Notes under the pieces: generated by a model
What the model saw: the letters and a program-made list of their open reading frames with translations, nothing else
What the model was told of the DNA's origin: nothing
Databases searched by the model: none
Part shown: positions 45,937 to 55,454 of the stretch, one piece after another
Layout: each line of letters begins with the position of its first letter
How positions within the stretch are numbered: position 1 is the first letter of the stretch
Assembly: GCF_036245865.1 (NCBI RefSeq)
Contig: NZ_BTTW01000004.1
Span: forward strand, 310,001-374,000
Direction of reading: 5' to 3'
Length of the DNA: 64,000 bases
Source of the DNA: Corallococcus caeni
GTDB taxonomy: Bacteria; Myxococcota; Myxococcia; Myxococcales; Myxococcaceae
Position numbers and translations under genes: made by a program

Positions 45937-46716
45937 ATGGAGGAACCTGACGCAGGCCTCTACAATGGCCGCCCGCTCCCCATGCGACTTCAAGACGCCC
46001 AGAAGCTGTTGGACCGTTGTTTTTCCGGCACGCGGGAGGGCGCGCCCCGCCTGCACGAGCCGTCCGACCCGCGCTTCGCGGAGCGCGGTGGCGCGGTGTG
46101 GCTGGAGTACCGCTGGTACGTGCGCGAGCGCGGCCTGGCGGAGGTGTTCCTCAAGTGGGACCGCGTGCCGCCCGGCGACGAGAAGACGGTGGAGGCCACG
46201 GTGCTGCGCACGCACCTCTTGGGGCAGTCCCCCATGCTGTCCCAGCGCGCGCTGCGCACGGTGGAGGGCGGCACGCCCGCGCCGGAGCGGGTGCTGGCCG
46301 TGCTCAAGAACGACGGCATCCGCCGCGAGTGCGTGGCCCGGGGGCGCACCACCGTGACGGTGGAGCACTGGGAGAGCCGGCGGCCCGCGGCCCTGCTGGA
46401 CGAGGCGCGCTTCGAGGAGCTGGCCGCGCCCCTGGAGGCGGAGGACTCCACGCCGGAGGCCCGTCACGAGGCCGTTCAGCGGCTGGCGGACGCGGAGCGC
46501 AGCCCGCGCGTGACGGACGTGCTCCTGCGGTTGGTCGCGCGCAAGCCGTCGCTGATGGCCCTGCGCATCCTGTCGGAGTGGGGGGAGGTGAAGGCCCGCG
46601 AGTACTGCCAGCGGGACCTGGCCGCCGTGAAGCCGGGCAACGCGGCGGACCTGTGGGCCCTCACCGCGTTGGACCGGCGCCTGGAGGCGTGGCAGTCGCT
46701 GGCGCGCCCCGCGTGA
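45937..46716 (+). CDS. Uncharacterised protein
   Basis: 259 residues if ATG 45937 is used; ATG 45982 (MRLQDAQKLL) is an alternative and neither has a strong ribosome site. It is soluble, with no signal peptide. The first half has a compact part (AVWLEYRWYVRERGLAEVFLKWDRV), and the second half is arranged as short helices (ARHEAVQRLADAERSPRVTDVLLRLVARKPS) like HEAT repeats. I do not recognise the family. Confidence 0.65.
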   Translation: MEEPDAGLYNGRPLPMRLQDAQKLLDRCFSGTREGAPRLHEPSDPRFAERGGAVWLEYRWYVRERGLAEVFLKWDRVPPGDEKTVEATVLRTHLLGQSPMLSQRALRTVEGGTPAPERVLAVLKNDGIRRECVARGRTTVTVEHWESRRPAALLDEARFEELAAPLEAEDSTPEARHEAVQRLADAERSPRVTDVLLRLVARKPSLMALRILSEWGEVKAREYCQRDLAAVKPGNAADLWALTALDRRLEAWQSLARPA

Positions 46717-46735
46717 GGCGCGGCCAGCCGCCGCT

Positions 46736-47662
46736 TCAGTGCTGCGAGCCCACCCGGGGGCCCAGCACGTCGCGCAGCGCGTCCGCGACGGTGAGCTTCG
46801 GGGCCCAGCCCAGCGCGCGCAGCTTCGTCGTGTCCGCCACGAGGCTGGGGATGTCGGAGGGGCGCAGCCGCGCGGGGTCCAGCTCGATGCGCGCCTGCAC
46901 GCCGGAGAGGTTGATCATCTCCTCCAGCACGTTGCGGATGGTGCGGCCCTCGCCGCTGCCCACGTTGTAGGCCTGCCCCGCCTCGCCCTTGAGCAGCAGC
47001 AGCCGGTACGCGTCCACCACGTCCCTCACGTGGGAGAAGTCCCGGATGGCGTCCAGGTTGCCCGTGCGCAGGATGGGGTCCACCGTGCCCAGCGCGATGG
47101 CGCGGAGCTGCGCCGCGAACGACGGCACCACGAAGGTGGGGTCCTGCCCCGCGCCCAGGTGGTTGAAGGGCCGGGCGAGGATGACCTCCATGCCGTAGCT
47201 GCGGAAGAACTGCTCGCCGGCCAGCTCCCCCGCGGACTTCGACGCGGCATAGGGGCTGAGCGGCACGTGCGGGTGCCCTTCCGTCGCGCGGGTGCCCTCC
47301 GCGACGGGGCCGTACACCTCACCGGAGCTCACCAGCAGCACGCGCGCCTTGGGGGCGCTCTCGCGCAGCGCGGTGAGCAGGTGCACCACGCCCATGGTGT
47401 TCACCGCGAAGACGCGCGCGGGGTTCTGGTGGCTCTTGGCCACCGAGCTGAAGCCGGCCAGGTGCAGCACCGCTTCCGGCTTCACCTCGGAGACCGCCGC
47501 CTTGACCTTCGCCTCGTCGGCGATGTCGAAGTGCAGGGCGGTGCTGCTGATGCCCTCGCCGCGGGGCCCGTGCACCTCCACCACCTCGTCGCCGGCCGCC
47601 CGAAGGGCTGCGCAGGCATGCCGGCCGACGAATCCATCCGCTCCCGTGACGAGGACGCGCAT
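46736..47662 (-). CDS. rmd: GDP-6-deoxy-4-keto-D-mannose reductase (Rmd-like)
   Basis: 308 residues. An extended SDR: VTGADGFVGRH at the N-terminus, Y-x3-K in YAASKSAGE, and LARPFNHLGAGQDPTFVVPSFAAQLRAI. It follows gmd by one base (TAAGATG), which makes reduction of the Gmd product to GDP-D-rhamnose the most likely step; GDP-fucose synthase-type epimerisation is less likely since Fcl has other conserved residues. It feeds the neighbouring glycosyltransferases. Confidence 0.88.
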   Translation of the reverse strand: MRVLVTGADGFVGRHACAALRAAGDEVVEVHGPRGEGISSTALHFDIADEAKVKAAVSEVKPEAVLHLAGFSSVAKSHQNPARVFAVNTMGVVHLLTALRESAPKARVLLVSSGEVYGPVAEGTRATEGHPHVPLSPYAASKSAGELAGEQFFRSYGMEVILARPFNHLGAGQDPTFVVPSFAAQLRAIALGTVDPILRTGNLDAIRDFSHVRDVVDAYRLLLLKGEAGQAYNVGSGEGRTIRNVLEEMINLSGVQARIELDPARLRPSDIPSLVADTTKLRALGWAPKLTVADALRDVLGPRVGSQH

Positions 47663-47663
47663 C

Positions 47664-48710
<1,047 letters not shown>

Positions 48711-48719
48711 TCAGGGAAC

Positions 48720-48748
48720 TTGAACGGGGACGGGCCCGTGCCTAGGTA
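48720..48748 (+). promoter_or_regulatory. Probable promoter of the phytase gene
   Basis: TTGAAC (48720-48725) and TAGGTA (48743-48748) are 17 bp apart. Transcription would start about 20 bp before the ATG at 48775, leaving room for AGGAG at 48764-48768. Confidence 0.5.
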
Positions 48749-48774
48749 GGGAGCGACCTGCCCAGGAGCCGCCC

Positions 48775-50046
48775 ATGCGCAACCTCTCCCTCCCCGCGTT
48801 GACGGCCGTGCTCGTGAGCACGGCGGCGGGGGCTCAGACGGCACCCGTGCCAGTGCCCTACACCGTGCAGACCCAGCCCGGAGCCCGCTCCGGAGGCGGC
48901 ACGGTGAACGACGTGGCCCTGTGGGTGGACCCCGCCAACCCGGCCGCCAGCCGACTCATCACGGCGGACCAGAACAACGGCCTGTTCACCTACGCCCTGG
49001 ACGGCGGCGAGGTGCAGGCCGTCACCGAGGGCACGTCCGCGAGCGTGGACGTGCTGGGCGGCTTCCCGCTCGCGGGCGGCAGGTCCGCGGCGCTGGTGCT
49101 CAGCGCCAACCCCACGCTGACGGGGCTGGTGCCCTACGTGATGGATTCCGCGGCGGATGGCGGCGGGCTCACCCGCCTGTCGCCCACGGCGGCCCCGCTG
49201 GACGTGGGCGTCAGCTACGGGACGGTCCGGCTGGTCCGCGGGGCGGATGGGAGCCTCCAGGCCTTCGGGGGCCTGGCGGCGGGCGGCATCCGGCAGTTCG
49301 CGCTGACGCCCACCGACGGCGGCGTCACGGCGACCCCCCTTCGGGACATCCCGGCCGGCACCGCGCTGGGGATGGTGGTGGACCCGGCCTACCGCGCCCT
49401 CTACGTGGCGCAGCAGGGGCAGGGGCTCTACCGCTACGGCGCGGACGCGGACGCCGGGACGACGGGCACGCAGGTGGTGGGCCTGGGAGACGGCGGCCTG
49501 ACGTCCGTGGGGCGCATCGCGCTGTACGAGGCCTCCGGCGTGGACGGCTACCTCGTGGCGTCCGACCCGAACGCGAACACCTTCGTTGTCTTCGACCGGC
49601 GCACGCTGGGCCGGGTGGGGGCGTTCCAGCTGGTGCAGGACGGCGGCACGGACGCGGTGGAGCAGTCGCGCGGGCTGGTGGCGTTCTCCGGCGCGCTGGG
49701 CACGGCCTTTCCGGAAGGGCTCTTCGTCGCGCACGACGGCATGAGCAGCAGCACGCTGGGCGACAACCTGAAGCTCACCTCCTGGGGCAACGTGGCCCGG
49801 GCGTTCTCGCCGCCGTTGATCATCGCGGCGCAGCCGCAGGCGGACGCCGGGACGGGGGGAGACGGCGGCACCGGCACGGATGGCGGTGGCGGCGTCATCA
49901 TCAATCCGGGAGAGGGCAACCCGATTGGCGGTGGTGGCGGCGGCGATGACGACAGCGGCTGCGGCTGCACCAGCGCGTCGGTGCCGGCCGTCGCGACGCT
50001 GGGCCTGCTGGCGATGGCGTTGCTGGGCCGCCGGCGCCGGAGCTGA
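48775..50046 (+). CDS. Beta-propeller phytase-like protein with MYXO-CTERM tail
   Basis: 423 residues with AGGAG 6 nt before the ATG. A signal peptide (MRNLSLPALTAVLVSTAAGA) precedes a beta-propeller of the 3-phytase type: VNDVALWVDPANPAASRLITADQNNGLFTYALDG, later GMVVDPAYRALYVAQQGQGLYRY. From about 355 the chain is G/D-rich, and the end GCGC-x19-hydrophobic-RRRR-S matches the MYXO-CTERM sorting tail, processed by myxosortase and leading to surface attachment. It may release phosphate from inositol phosphates outside the cell. Calcium ligands were not mapped. A nucleotidase follows 51 bp later. Confidence 0.87.
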   Translation: MRNLSLPALTAVLVSTAAGAQTAPVPVPYTVQTQPGARSGGGTVNDVALWVDPANPAASRLITADQNNGLFTYALDGGEVQAVTEGTSASVDVLGGFPLAGGRSAALVLSANPTLTGLVPYVMDSAADGGGLTRLSPTAAPLDVGVSYGTVRLVRGADGSLQAFGGLAAGGIRQFALTPTDGGVTATPLRDIPAGTALGMVVDPAYRALYVAQQGQGLYRYGADADAGTTGTQVVGLGDGGLTSVGRIALYEASGVDGYLVASDPNANTFVVFDRRTLGRVGAFQLVQDGGTDAVEQSRGLVAFSGALGTAFPEGLFVAHDGMSSSTLGDNLKLTSWGNVARAFSPPLIIAAQPQADAGTGGDGGTGTDGGGGVIINPGEGNPIGGGGGGDDDSGCGCTSASVPAVATLGLLAMALLGRRRRS

Positions 50047-50097
50047 GACGCGAAGCGGGTTGAAAGCGACAGGGGGGCGGGATGAAGTGCGCGCCCC

Positions 50098-51891
50098 ATG
50101 CGCTCCTTCCGCTCCACCGCCCTGGCGCTCGCGGTGCTCGCCTCCGCCTGCAAGGGCGGCCCGACGCCCGCTCCCGCCGCCACGCCCCCCGCGCCTCCCG
50201 CCGCCGAGCCCGTGCGGCTCACGCTGGTGGGCACCAACGACTTCCACGGCTGGGTGATGCCCCACCGCGCCACGCTGCCGGACGGGCAGAAGGTGGAGGA
50301 GGGGGGCGCGGCGCTCTTCGCGTCCTACGTGGCGCGGCTGCGCGAGGACAACCCGGGCGGCGTGCTGCTGGTGGACGGCGGGGACCTGTTCCAGGGGACG
50401 CTGGCGTCCAACCTGGTGGAAGGCGCCATCGTCGTCGACGTGTACAACCACCTGGGCTACGCGGCCGTCGCCATCGGCAACCACGAGTTCGACTACGGGC
50501 CGGTGGGCCCGGAGCCCGTGGCCCGGCGCCCGGACGAGGATCCGCTGGGCGCGCTCAAGGCCCGCGTGGGGCAGGCGAGGTTCCCCTTCCTGTCCGCCAA
50601 CGTGCGCGAGCGGGACGGCCGCCACCCGGCGTGGCTGGGCAATGACGGCACCACGGTCGTCACGGTGAAGGGCGTGAAGGTGGGCCTGCTGGGCCTGACC
50701 ACGCTGTCCACGCCGCAGACAACCAACCCCGTGAACGTCGCCAGCCTGAAGTTCGAGTCCCTGGCCGACGCCGCGACGCAGGCCGCGAAGTCGCTGCGCG
50801 AGCAGGGCGCGGAGGTGGTGGTCGCCATCGCGCACGCGGGCGGCAAGTGCACGGACCTGGCGAACCCGCGCGACACGTCCGGGTGCGTGCGCGACGACGG
50901 GGAAATCTACGCGGTGCTGGAGGCGCTGCCGAAGGGCGCGGTGGACGCGGTGGTGGCGGGCCACACGCACCAGCCCATGGGGCACTTCTTCGGCGACGTG
51001 CCCGTCATCGAGACGACGGGCCTGGCGCGCTCGTTCGGCGTGGTGGACCTCTTCGTGGATCCAGTGAGCCACCGCGTGCTGCCCGAGCGCACGCGCATCC
51101 AGGCCGCCATCCCGGTGTGCGGCGCCGTGGACGCCACGCTGAAGACCTGCGACGCGCTGAAGCTCAAGGACGCGAAGGACGTGCGGCTGGTGCCGGCCAC
51201 GTTCCTGGGCCAGCCGGTGACGCCGGACGCGAGCGTGCAGGCGCTGGTGGCCCCCGCGGAGGCGCGCGTGGAGGAGGAGCAGCGCCGCCCGGTGGGCGTG
51301 GAGATCCAGGCCCGCATGCCCCAGGTGTACGAGGGCGAGAGCGCGCTGGGCAACCTCATCGCGGACGCCATGCGGGAGACGGCCCGCTCCGACGCGGCGG
51401 TGATGAACGCGGGCGGCATCCGGGCGGACCTGCCGCAGGGGCCGCTCACCTTCGGGAAGCTCTACGAAGTCCTCCCCTTCGACAACACGCTCGCGGTGCT
51501 GGACCTGAGCGCGGACGAGCTGCGCCGCTTCCTGTCGCTGGCCTACGGCGGCCGCAAGGGCGTCTTCGCGGTGTCCGGGCTGGAGGTGACGCTGGGCGCG
51601 TGCCCCGGGCCGGAGCGCTTCCAGGGCGTGACGCTGCCGGGAGGCAAGCCGCTGAAGGCGAAGGGGACCTACCGGGTCGCGGTGCCGGACTTCCTCCTGC
51701 GAGGCGGCGACGGGGTGGGGCCGCTGACGTCCACGCTGCCACGGGAACGTATCAACCTGTTGCAGGGCCAGGACCTGCGCGAGGTGCTGACCGTGTACGG
51801 CCGCGCCCACGGCAACGCGCTGAAGCCCCCGGCGCTCGGGCGCGTGCATCAGGCGAAGACGGCGGGGCCCTGCGCGGACGCGAAGCCCTGA
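50098..51891 (+). CDS. Lipoprotein 5'-nucleotidase / metallophosphatase
   Basis: 597 residues. MRSFRSTALALAVLASAC ends in a lipobox (Cys18), so it is lipid-anchored. The metallophosphatase part has VGTNDFHGWVMP, VDGGDLFQGT, AIGNHEFDYGP and VAGHTHQPMGH; the nucleotidase domain has GESALGNLIADAMRETARSDAAVMNAGGIRADLP and PDFLLRGGDGV. Like UshA it should hydrolyse nucleotides and sugar nucleotides. Being next to a phytase, on the same strand, suggests a phosphate-scavenging pair, but no Pho box was seen. Confidence 0.93.
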   Translation: MRSFRSTALALAVLASACKGGPTPAPAATPPAPPAAEPVRLTLVGTNDFHGWVMPHRATLPDGQKVEEGGAALFASYVARLREDNPGGVLLVDGGDLFQGTLASNLVEGAIVVDVYNHLGYAAVAIGNHEFDYGPVGPEPVARRPDEDPLGALKARVGQARFPFLSANVRERDGRHPAWLGNDGTTVVTVKGVKVGLLGLTTLSTPQTTNPVNVASLKFESLADAATQAAKSLREQGAEVVVAIAHAGGKCTDLANPRDTSGCVRDDGEIYAVLEALPKGAVDAVVAGHTHQPMGHFFGDVPVIETTGLARSFGVVDLFVDPVSHRVLPERTRIQAAIPVCGAVDATLKTCDALKLKDAKDVRLVPATFLGQPVTPDASVQALVAPAEARVEEEQRRPVGVEIQARMPQVYEGESALGNLIADAMRETARSDAAVMNAGGIRADLPQGPLTFGKLYEVLPFDNTLAVLDLSADELRRFLSLAYGGRKGVFAVSGLEVTLGACPGPERFQGVTLPGGKPLKAKGTYRVAVPDFLLRGGDGVGPLTSTLPRERINLLQGQDLREVLTVYGRAHGNALKPPALGRVHQAKTAGPCADAKP

Positions 51892-51905
51892 AAAAGGGGC
51901 GACCG

Positions 51906-52023
51906 CCGTTGGAAATTTTCTCTCCGTGCTGATCCGCTGGGGCTGGATCGCGGCGCAACCCAGCGGAAGATCAGCGGAAGGCGTCCTGGGCCGAATTTTC
52001 GGCCTGGGATCAGTTTCCAACGG
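51906..52023. repeat. Nested inverted repeats in the spacer before the zinc-finger gene
   Basis: An outer 10-bp pair CCGTTGGAAA (51906-51915) / TTTCCAACGG (52014-52023) encloses GCTGATCCGCTGGG (51928-51941) against CCCAGCGG-AA-GATCAGC (51959-51975), and the hairpin GGCCGAA-TT-TTCGGCC (51989-52004). The whole folds as a three-way junction. No T-run is present. Confidence 0.6.
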
Positions 52024-52124
52024 AGGGAAACCTCCCTACTCTAGGGCACGCGAGATCCCTTGCAGGCGCGGCCCTCCAGCCAGCGCGAGCAAGTTGGAGC
52101 CCGTGCGTGGGAGGGACAGAAGAG

Positions 52125-52553
52125 ATGCTCTACAAAGTGACCCCGATGATGGTCCCCGTTGCGCCCGAGAAGAAAGAGGCGCGGGAGCCGGGCCAGCCGC
52201 GCAAGCGGCGCAAGTCCTCCGTCTACGACGCCGACGGCCACGAGGTGCTGATCTCGCTGATGTGTCTGAAGTGCAAGACGCTCAAGCCCCTGGCGCAGTT
52301 CGGGCTGCGGAAGATGGCGGACGGCGCCATCCGCAACCAGCCGTGGTGCCGGGGTTGCCGCTCGGGCGCGGGCACGAAGAAGCCGAAGAAGGATGAGTCG
52401 CAGACCGTCACCGTGACCGTCAGCGTGCCCGCCGTCGCCGCGGAACCCGTGCTCCAGGTCGTCGCCGCCGTGCCGCTCGACGCCGCTCCCGTGGCGCCGA
52501 CGCTCGTCGACGCCCCGGTGGCGGTCGACGTGACGGCCCCCGCCCAGGTCTGA
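52125..52553 (+). CDS. Small zinc-finger protein
   Basis: 142 residues from ATG 52125, with GGGAGGGACAGAAGAG just upstream (a GTG at 52107 is a poorer alternative). A basic N-terminus (KRRKSS) precedes a treble-clef-like pair C-x2-C...C-x2-C: LMCLKCKTLKPLAQFGLRK and PWCRGCRS. This spacing with KPLxxF is common in phage and HNH-associated zinc fingers, but no HNH residues follow. The C-terminal 55 residues are A/P/V-rich. It may bind nucleic acid. Its spacer contains the nested hairpins. Confidence 0.7.
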   Translation: MLYKVTPMMVPVAPEKKEAREPGQPRKRRKSSVYDADGHEVLISLMCLKCKTLKPLAQFGLRKMADGAIRNQPWCRGCRSGAGTKKPKKDESQTVTVTVSVPAVAAEPVLQVVAAVPLDAAPVAPTLVDAPVAVDVTAPAQV

Positions 52554-52651
52554 TCCACGGCCCGGGATGATCCGCCCTGCTGGGGCGCGCACGGTTCGCG
52601 CCCCGCACGGGATGGATCCGCCCGGTGCACGCCGGGCGGCCCGCCTCCTGC

Positions 52652-55429
52652 TCAGAACAGCCGCAGGCCCGCCGGCAGCGTGTCGCCGAGCGCCCGGGCT
52701 TCGTCCGCCGCCTCCAGGGCGACGACCTCACGCACCATCCGCACCCAGGTGTCGGCGGCCTTCGCGGCCACCAGCGCCTGGGCCGTGCGCTCGCGCAGCG
52801 CGGTGTCCAGATCGCGCGTGCGGTCGCCGGTGAGGCGCGCGAGCTGGGCGGCGGCGAAGGGCGCGCCGTCCACCTTGCGCAGGTCCAGCGACAAGAGCAG
52901 CTCCAGCCACGCCTCCGCCGTCTCCACGTCCACGACCTTGTGGCTGCTGCCGTACAGCGGCACGCGCGCGCCCAGCCGGCCCAGGGCCCAGGCCCACGGG
53001 CCACCGGAGCGGGACTCGGCCTTCAAGCGCGCGGCGATCCACCGGCCCACCTCCGCCTTGTCGCCCGGCGCCAGGTGCTCCAGCGAGGCGACGGTGCGGA
53101 CCATCTCGTCCAGCCCCTCCGGCTGGATGCCCTTGAGCTTGGGGCCCGTGGGGGCCTCCGGGGGCACGCGCCGGGACAGGTGCGGCTGGAGGTAGCCGTA
53201 GAGCTTCTGCTGCTGTCCTTCCGTGAGGCCGCCCGCGATGCGGCGCCACATCACCCAGAACTCCGTCCACACGGCCTTGTCCTGGTGGTGCTGCACCAGC
53301 GCGTCGAAGAGGCTGAAGGTCTGCTCCGCGCGCCAGCCGTCCAGCGGGTAGCCGAAGCCGGGGCGCAGGCAGAAGCCGGTGAGGCTGTAGAAGACGCGCT
53401 CGTGGTCGTCGGAGCGGCGGCGCTTGCTCGCGCCCGCGTAGAGCGTGCTCCACAGCTCGCGCAGCACCGGCACGCGCCACGTGTCGCGCGGGCCCAGCAC
53501 CTTCTCCAGCGTGCGCGACAGCTGCTTCACGTCCTTGGGGCCCAGGGGCAGCGGCTTGTTGCCGTAGACGCGCTCCACGTTGTCCTTCGCCTCGGCGAAG
53601 CGCGCGGGCATGGACTCGGTGACGGTCAGCTCGTGCGAGCCGCCGGTGCCGCGCAGCTCGAACTCCAGGCGCCAGCGCTCGTCCGCGACGTCCGACACGC
53701 AGAACAGCTCCAGCGTGCCAATCTCCGTGAGCGCCGCCTGCAGGTGCACCGGCACCTCACTGACCTTGCCCGACGCGCCCTTGAGCAGCGTGTGGATGGG
53801 CGGCAGCGGCTTCAGGTCCTCCGCCAGCGGCACCAGGTCCCCCGGCTTGTCGATGCGGTCGCTCGTCGTGGAGAAGAGCGTGAACTGCACCGGCCGGCCC
53901 AGGGTGAGCGTGAAGGGGCGCTCGCCCAGGTCCACCTTCTGGCCCTCCTCGAAGCCGCGAGGAATCAGGCACAGCGTGGGCTGCTCCGTGCTGTCCGGGC
54001 CGCGCTGCAGGCCCACGTAGTACGCGCGCGCCGCGCCGCCGCCGATGCGCAGGCCGTGCCCGCGCCGCACCAGCCCGTAGTACGCCGCGCCGCGGGCCAC
54101 CGCGAGCTCCAGCGACTCGTGCTTCAGGAGCGGGATGCGCGGCGCCTGCGGCCACCACGCGGACAGCGCGTCCACCAGCCGCGCGGAAATCTGCGGCGAG
54201 TTGAAGACGCCGCCGTTGAGCAGGATGGCGTCCGGGCGGGGCAGGGCGCCTTCGTGCGACGGCGTCTCGCCCAGCGCAGCGAAGCCCGCCGCCGCGTGCT
54301 GCGCGAGGAAGGCCGCCAGGTGCCGGGTGACGGCGGGGTCCTGCACGTACGGCAGGCCCAGCTCCTGGAGCGCCATGCGCGCCGAGCGCCGGGGCCGGTC
54401 CCCGGGAGGGGACAGGGGGAAGAAGCCGTCCAGCACCAGCGCGTGCGCCTCGTCGCGGCCCAGCTCCGTGGACAGCGTGCCGCCCAGGAGCCGGCTGCCC
54501 TCGCCGATGAGCGACATGCCGTACTTCTCCGGCGGTGCGTGCCCCAGCAGCTCCTCCTTCGCGGTGCGCGCGGCCTGGATGGCCTGCGTCCACTGCGTCG
54601 CGGACAGGCGCCGCCCGTTCTGGGTGAGCTTCTCCTCCATGCGCCGCGCGAGCGCCGCGTCCATGTTGTCGCCACCCAGCATCAGGTGGTCACCCACCGC
54701 CAGGCGCCGCAGCATGGGGCCTTCGGGCGACACGCCCGCGTGCACCAGCGTGAAGTCCGTGGTGCCGCCGCCCACGTCCACCACCAGCACCAGCCGCACC
54801 TGGGACAGCGTCTGCTCCAGGTCGGAGCGGTGGCGCGCGGTGTAGTCGTAGAAGGCCGCCTGCGGCTCCTCCAGCAGCGTGAACTTCTCCAGCCCCGCCT
54901 TGCGCGCCGCGCTCACCGTGAGGGCGCGCGCCGCTTCATCGAACGAAGCGGGGACGGTGATGACCACCTCCTGCTTCGACAGCGGCTCGTCCGGGTGGGC
55001 GTAATCCCACGCACGGGCCATGTGCGTGAGGAGCAGCGCGGACGCGTCCACCGGGGACAGCTTCTGGACGTCCGCGGGCGCGCCCCACGGGAGGATGGGC
55101 GCGGAGCGGTCCACGCCCGGGTGGCACAGCCAGCTCTTCGCGGACGACACGAGCCGGCCGGGCACGCGCGCGCCCTGCCAGCGGGCCAGCTCGCCCACGA
55201 CATACGGGCCGCCGTCGTCGCCCCAGGGCAGGCGCAGGACCTCCGGGGCCAGCTCGTGGCCGGCGGGGACGTAGACGGTGGACGGCAGGAGCGGACGCGG
55301 CGCCACCTCGCCCTGGCGGACGAGCTGGGGCAGGGGGAAGTCCTCGACGGGTGCCCCCGCGCCCCTGCCTGGATCCACGGATGCCACCGCGCAATGGGTG
55401 GTGCCCAGGTCGATGCCGACGATTCGCAT
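52652..55429 (-). CDS. Large Hsp70-family protein (probable DUF3731 C-terminus)
   Basis: 925 residues, far longer than DnaK. The ATPase domain is intact: IVGIDLGTTHCAV (3-15), TVPASFDEAARAL, VVDVGGGTTDFTLV (about 213-226), GGDNMDAALARR and LLNGGVFNSPQ near 413. The remaining 400 residues have no DnaK-like substrate lid and probably form the DUF3731 region known from YegD-like Hsp70 relatives (family assignment from memory). It is the third gene of a minus-strand operon, 25 bp after a shorter paralogue and after a DUF2760 gene. No DnaJ or GrpE gene is in the window. Confidence 0.88.
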   Translation of the reverse strand: MRIVGIDLGTTHCAVASVDPGRGAGAPVEDFPLPQLVRQGEVAPRPLLPSTVYVPAGHELAPEVLRLPWGDDGGPYVVGELARWQGARVPGRLVSSAKSWLCHPGVDRSAPILPWGAPADVQKLSPVDASALLLTHMARAWDYAHPDEPLSKQEVVITVPASFDEAARALTVSAARKAGLEKFTLLEEPQAAFYDYTARHRSDLEQTLSQVRLVLVVDVGGGTTDFTLVHAGVSPEGPMLRRLAVGDHLMLGGDNMDAALARRMEEKLTQNGRRLSATQWTQAIQAARTAKEELLGHAPPEKYGMSLIGEGSRLLGGTLSTELGRDEAHALVLDGFFPLSPPGDRPRRSARMALQELGLPYVQDPAVTRHLAAFLAQHAAAGFAALGETPSHEGALPRPDAILLNGGVFNSPQISARLVDALSAWWPQAPRIPLLKHESLELAVARGAAYYGLVRRGHGLRIGGGAARAYYVGLQRGPDSTEQPTLCLIPRGFEEGQKVDLGERPFTLTLGRPVQFTLFSTTSDRIDKPGDLVPLAEDLKPLPPIHTLLKGASGKVSEVPVHLQAALTEIGTLELFCVSDVADERWRLEFELRGTGGSHELTVTESMPARFAEAKDNVERVYGNKPLPLGPKDVKQLSRTLEKVLGPRDTWRVPVLRELWSTLYAGASKRRRSDDHERVFYSLTGFCLRPGFGYPLDGWRAEQTFSLFDALVQHHQDKAVWTEFWVMWRRIAGGLTEGQQQKLYGYLQPHLSRRVPPEAPTGPKLKGIQPEGLDEMVRTVASLEHLAPGDKAEVGRWIAARLKAESRSGGPWAWALGRLGARVPLYGSSHKVVDVETAEAWLELLLSLDLRKVDGAPFAAAQLARLTGDRTRDLDTALRERTAQALVAAKAADTWVRMVREVVALEAADEARALGDTLPAGLRLF

Positions 55430-55454
55430 ACGCCTCCGGTGTGCGGGGCCCCTT

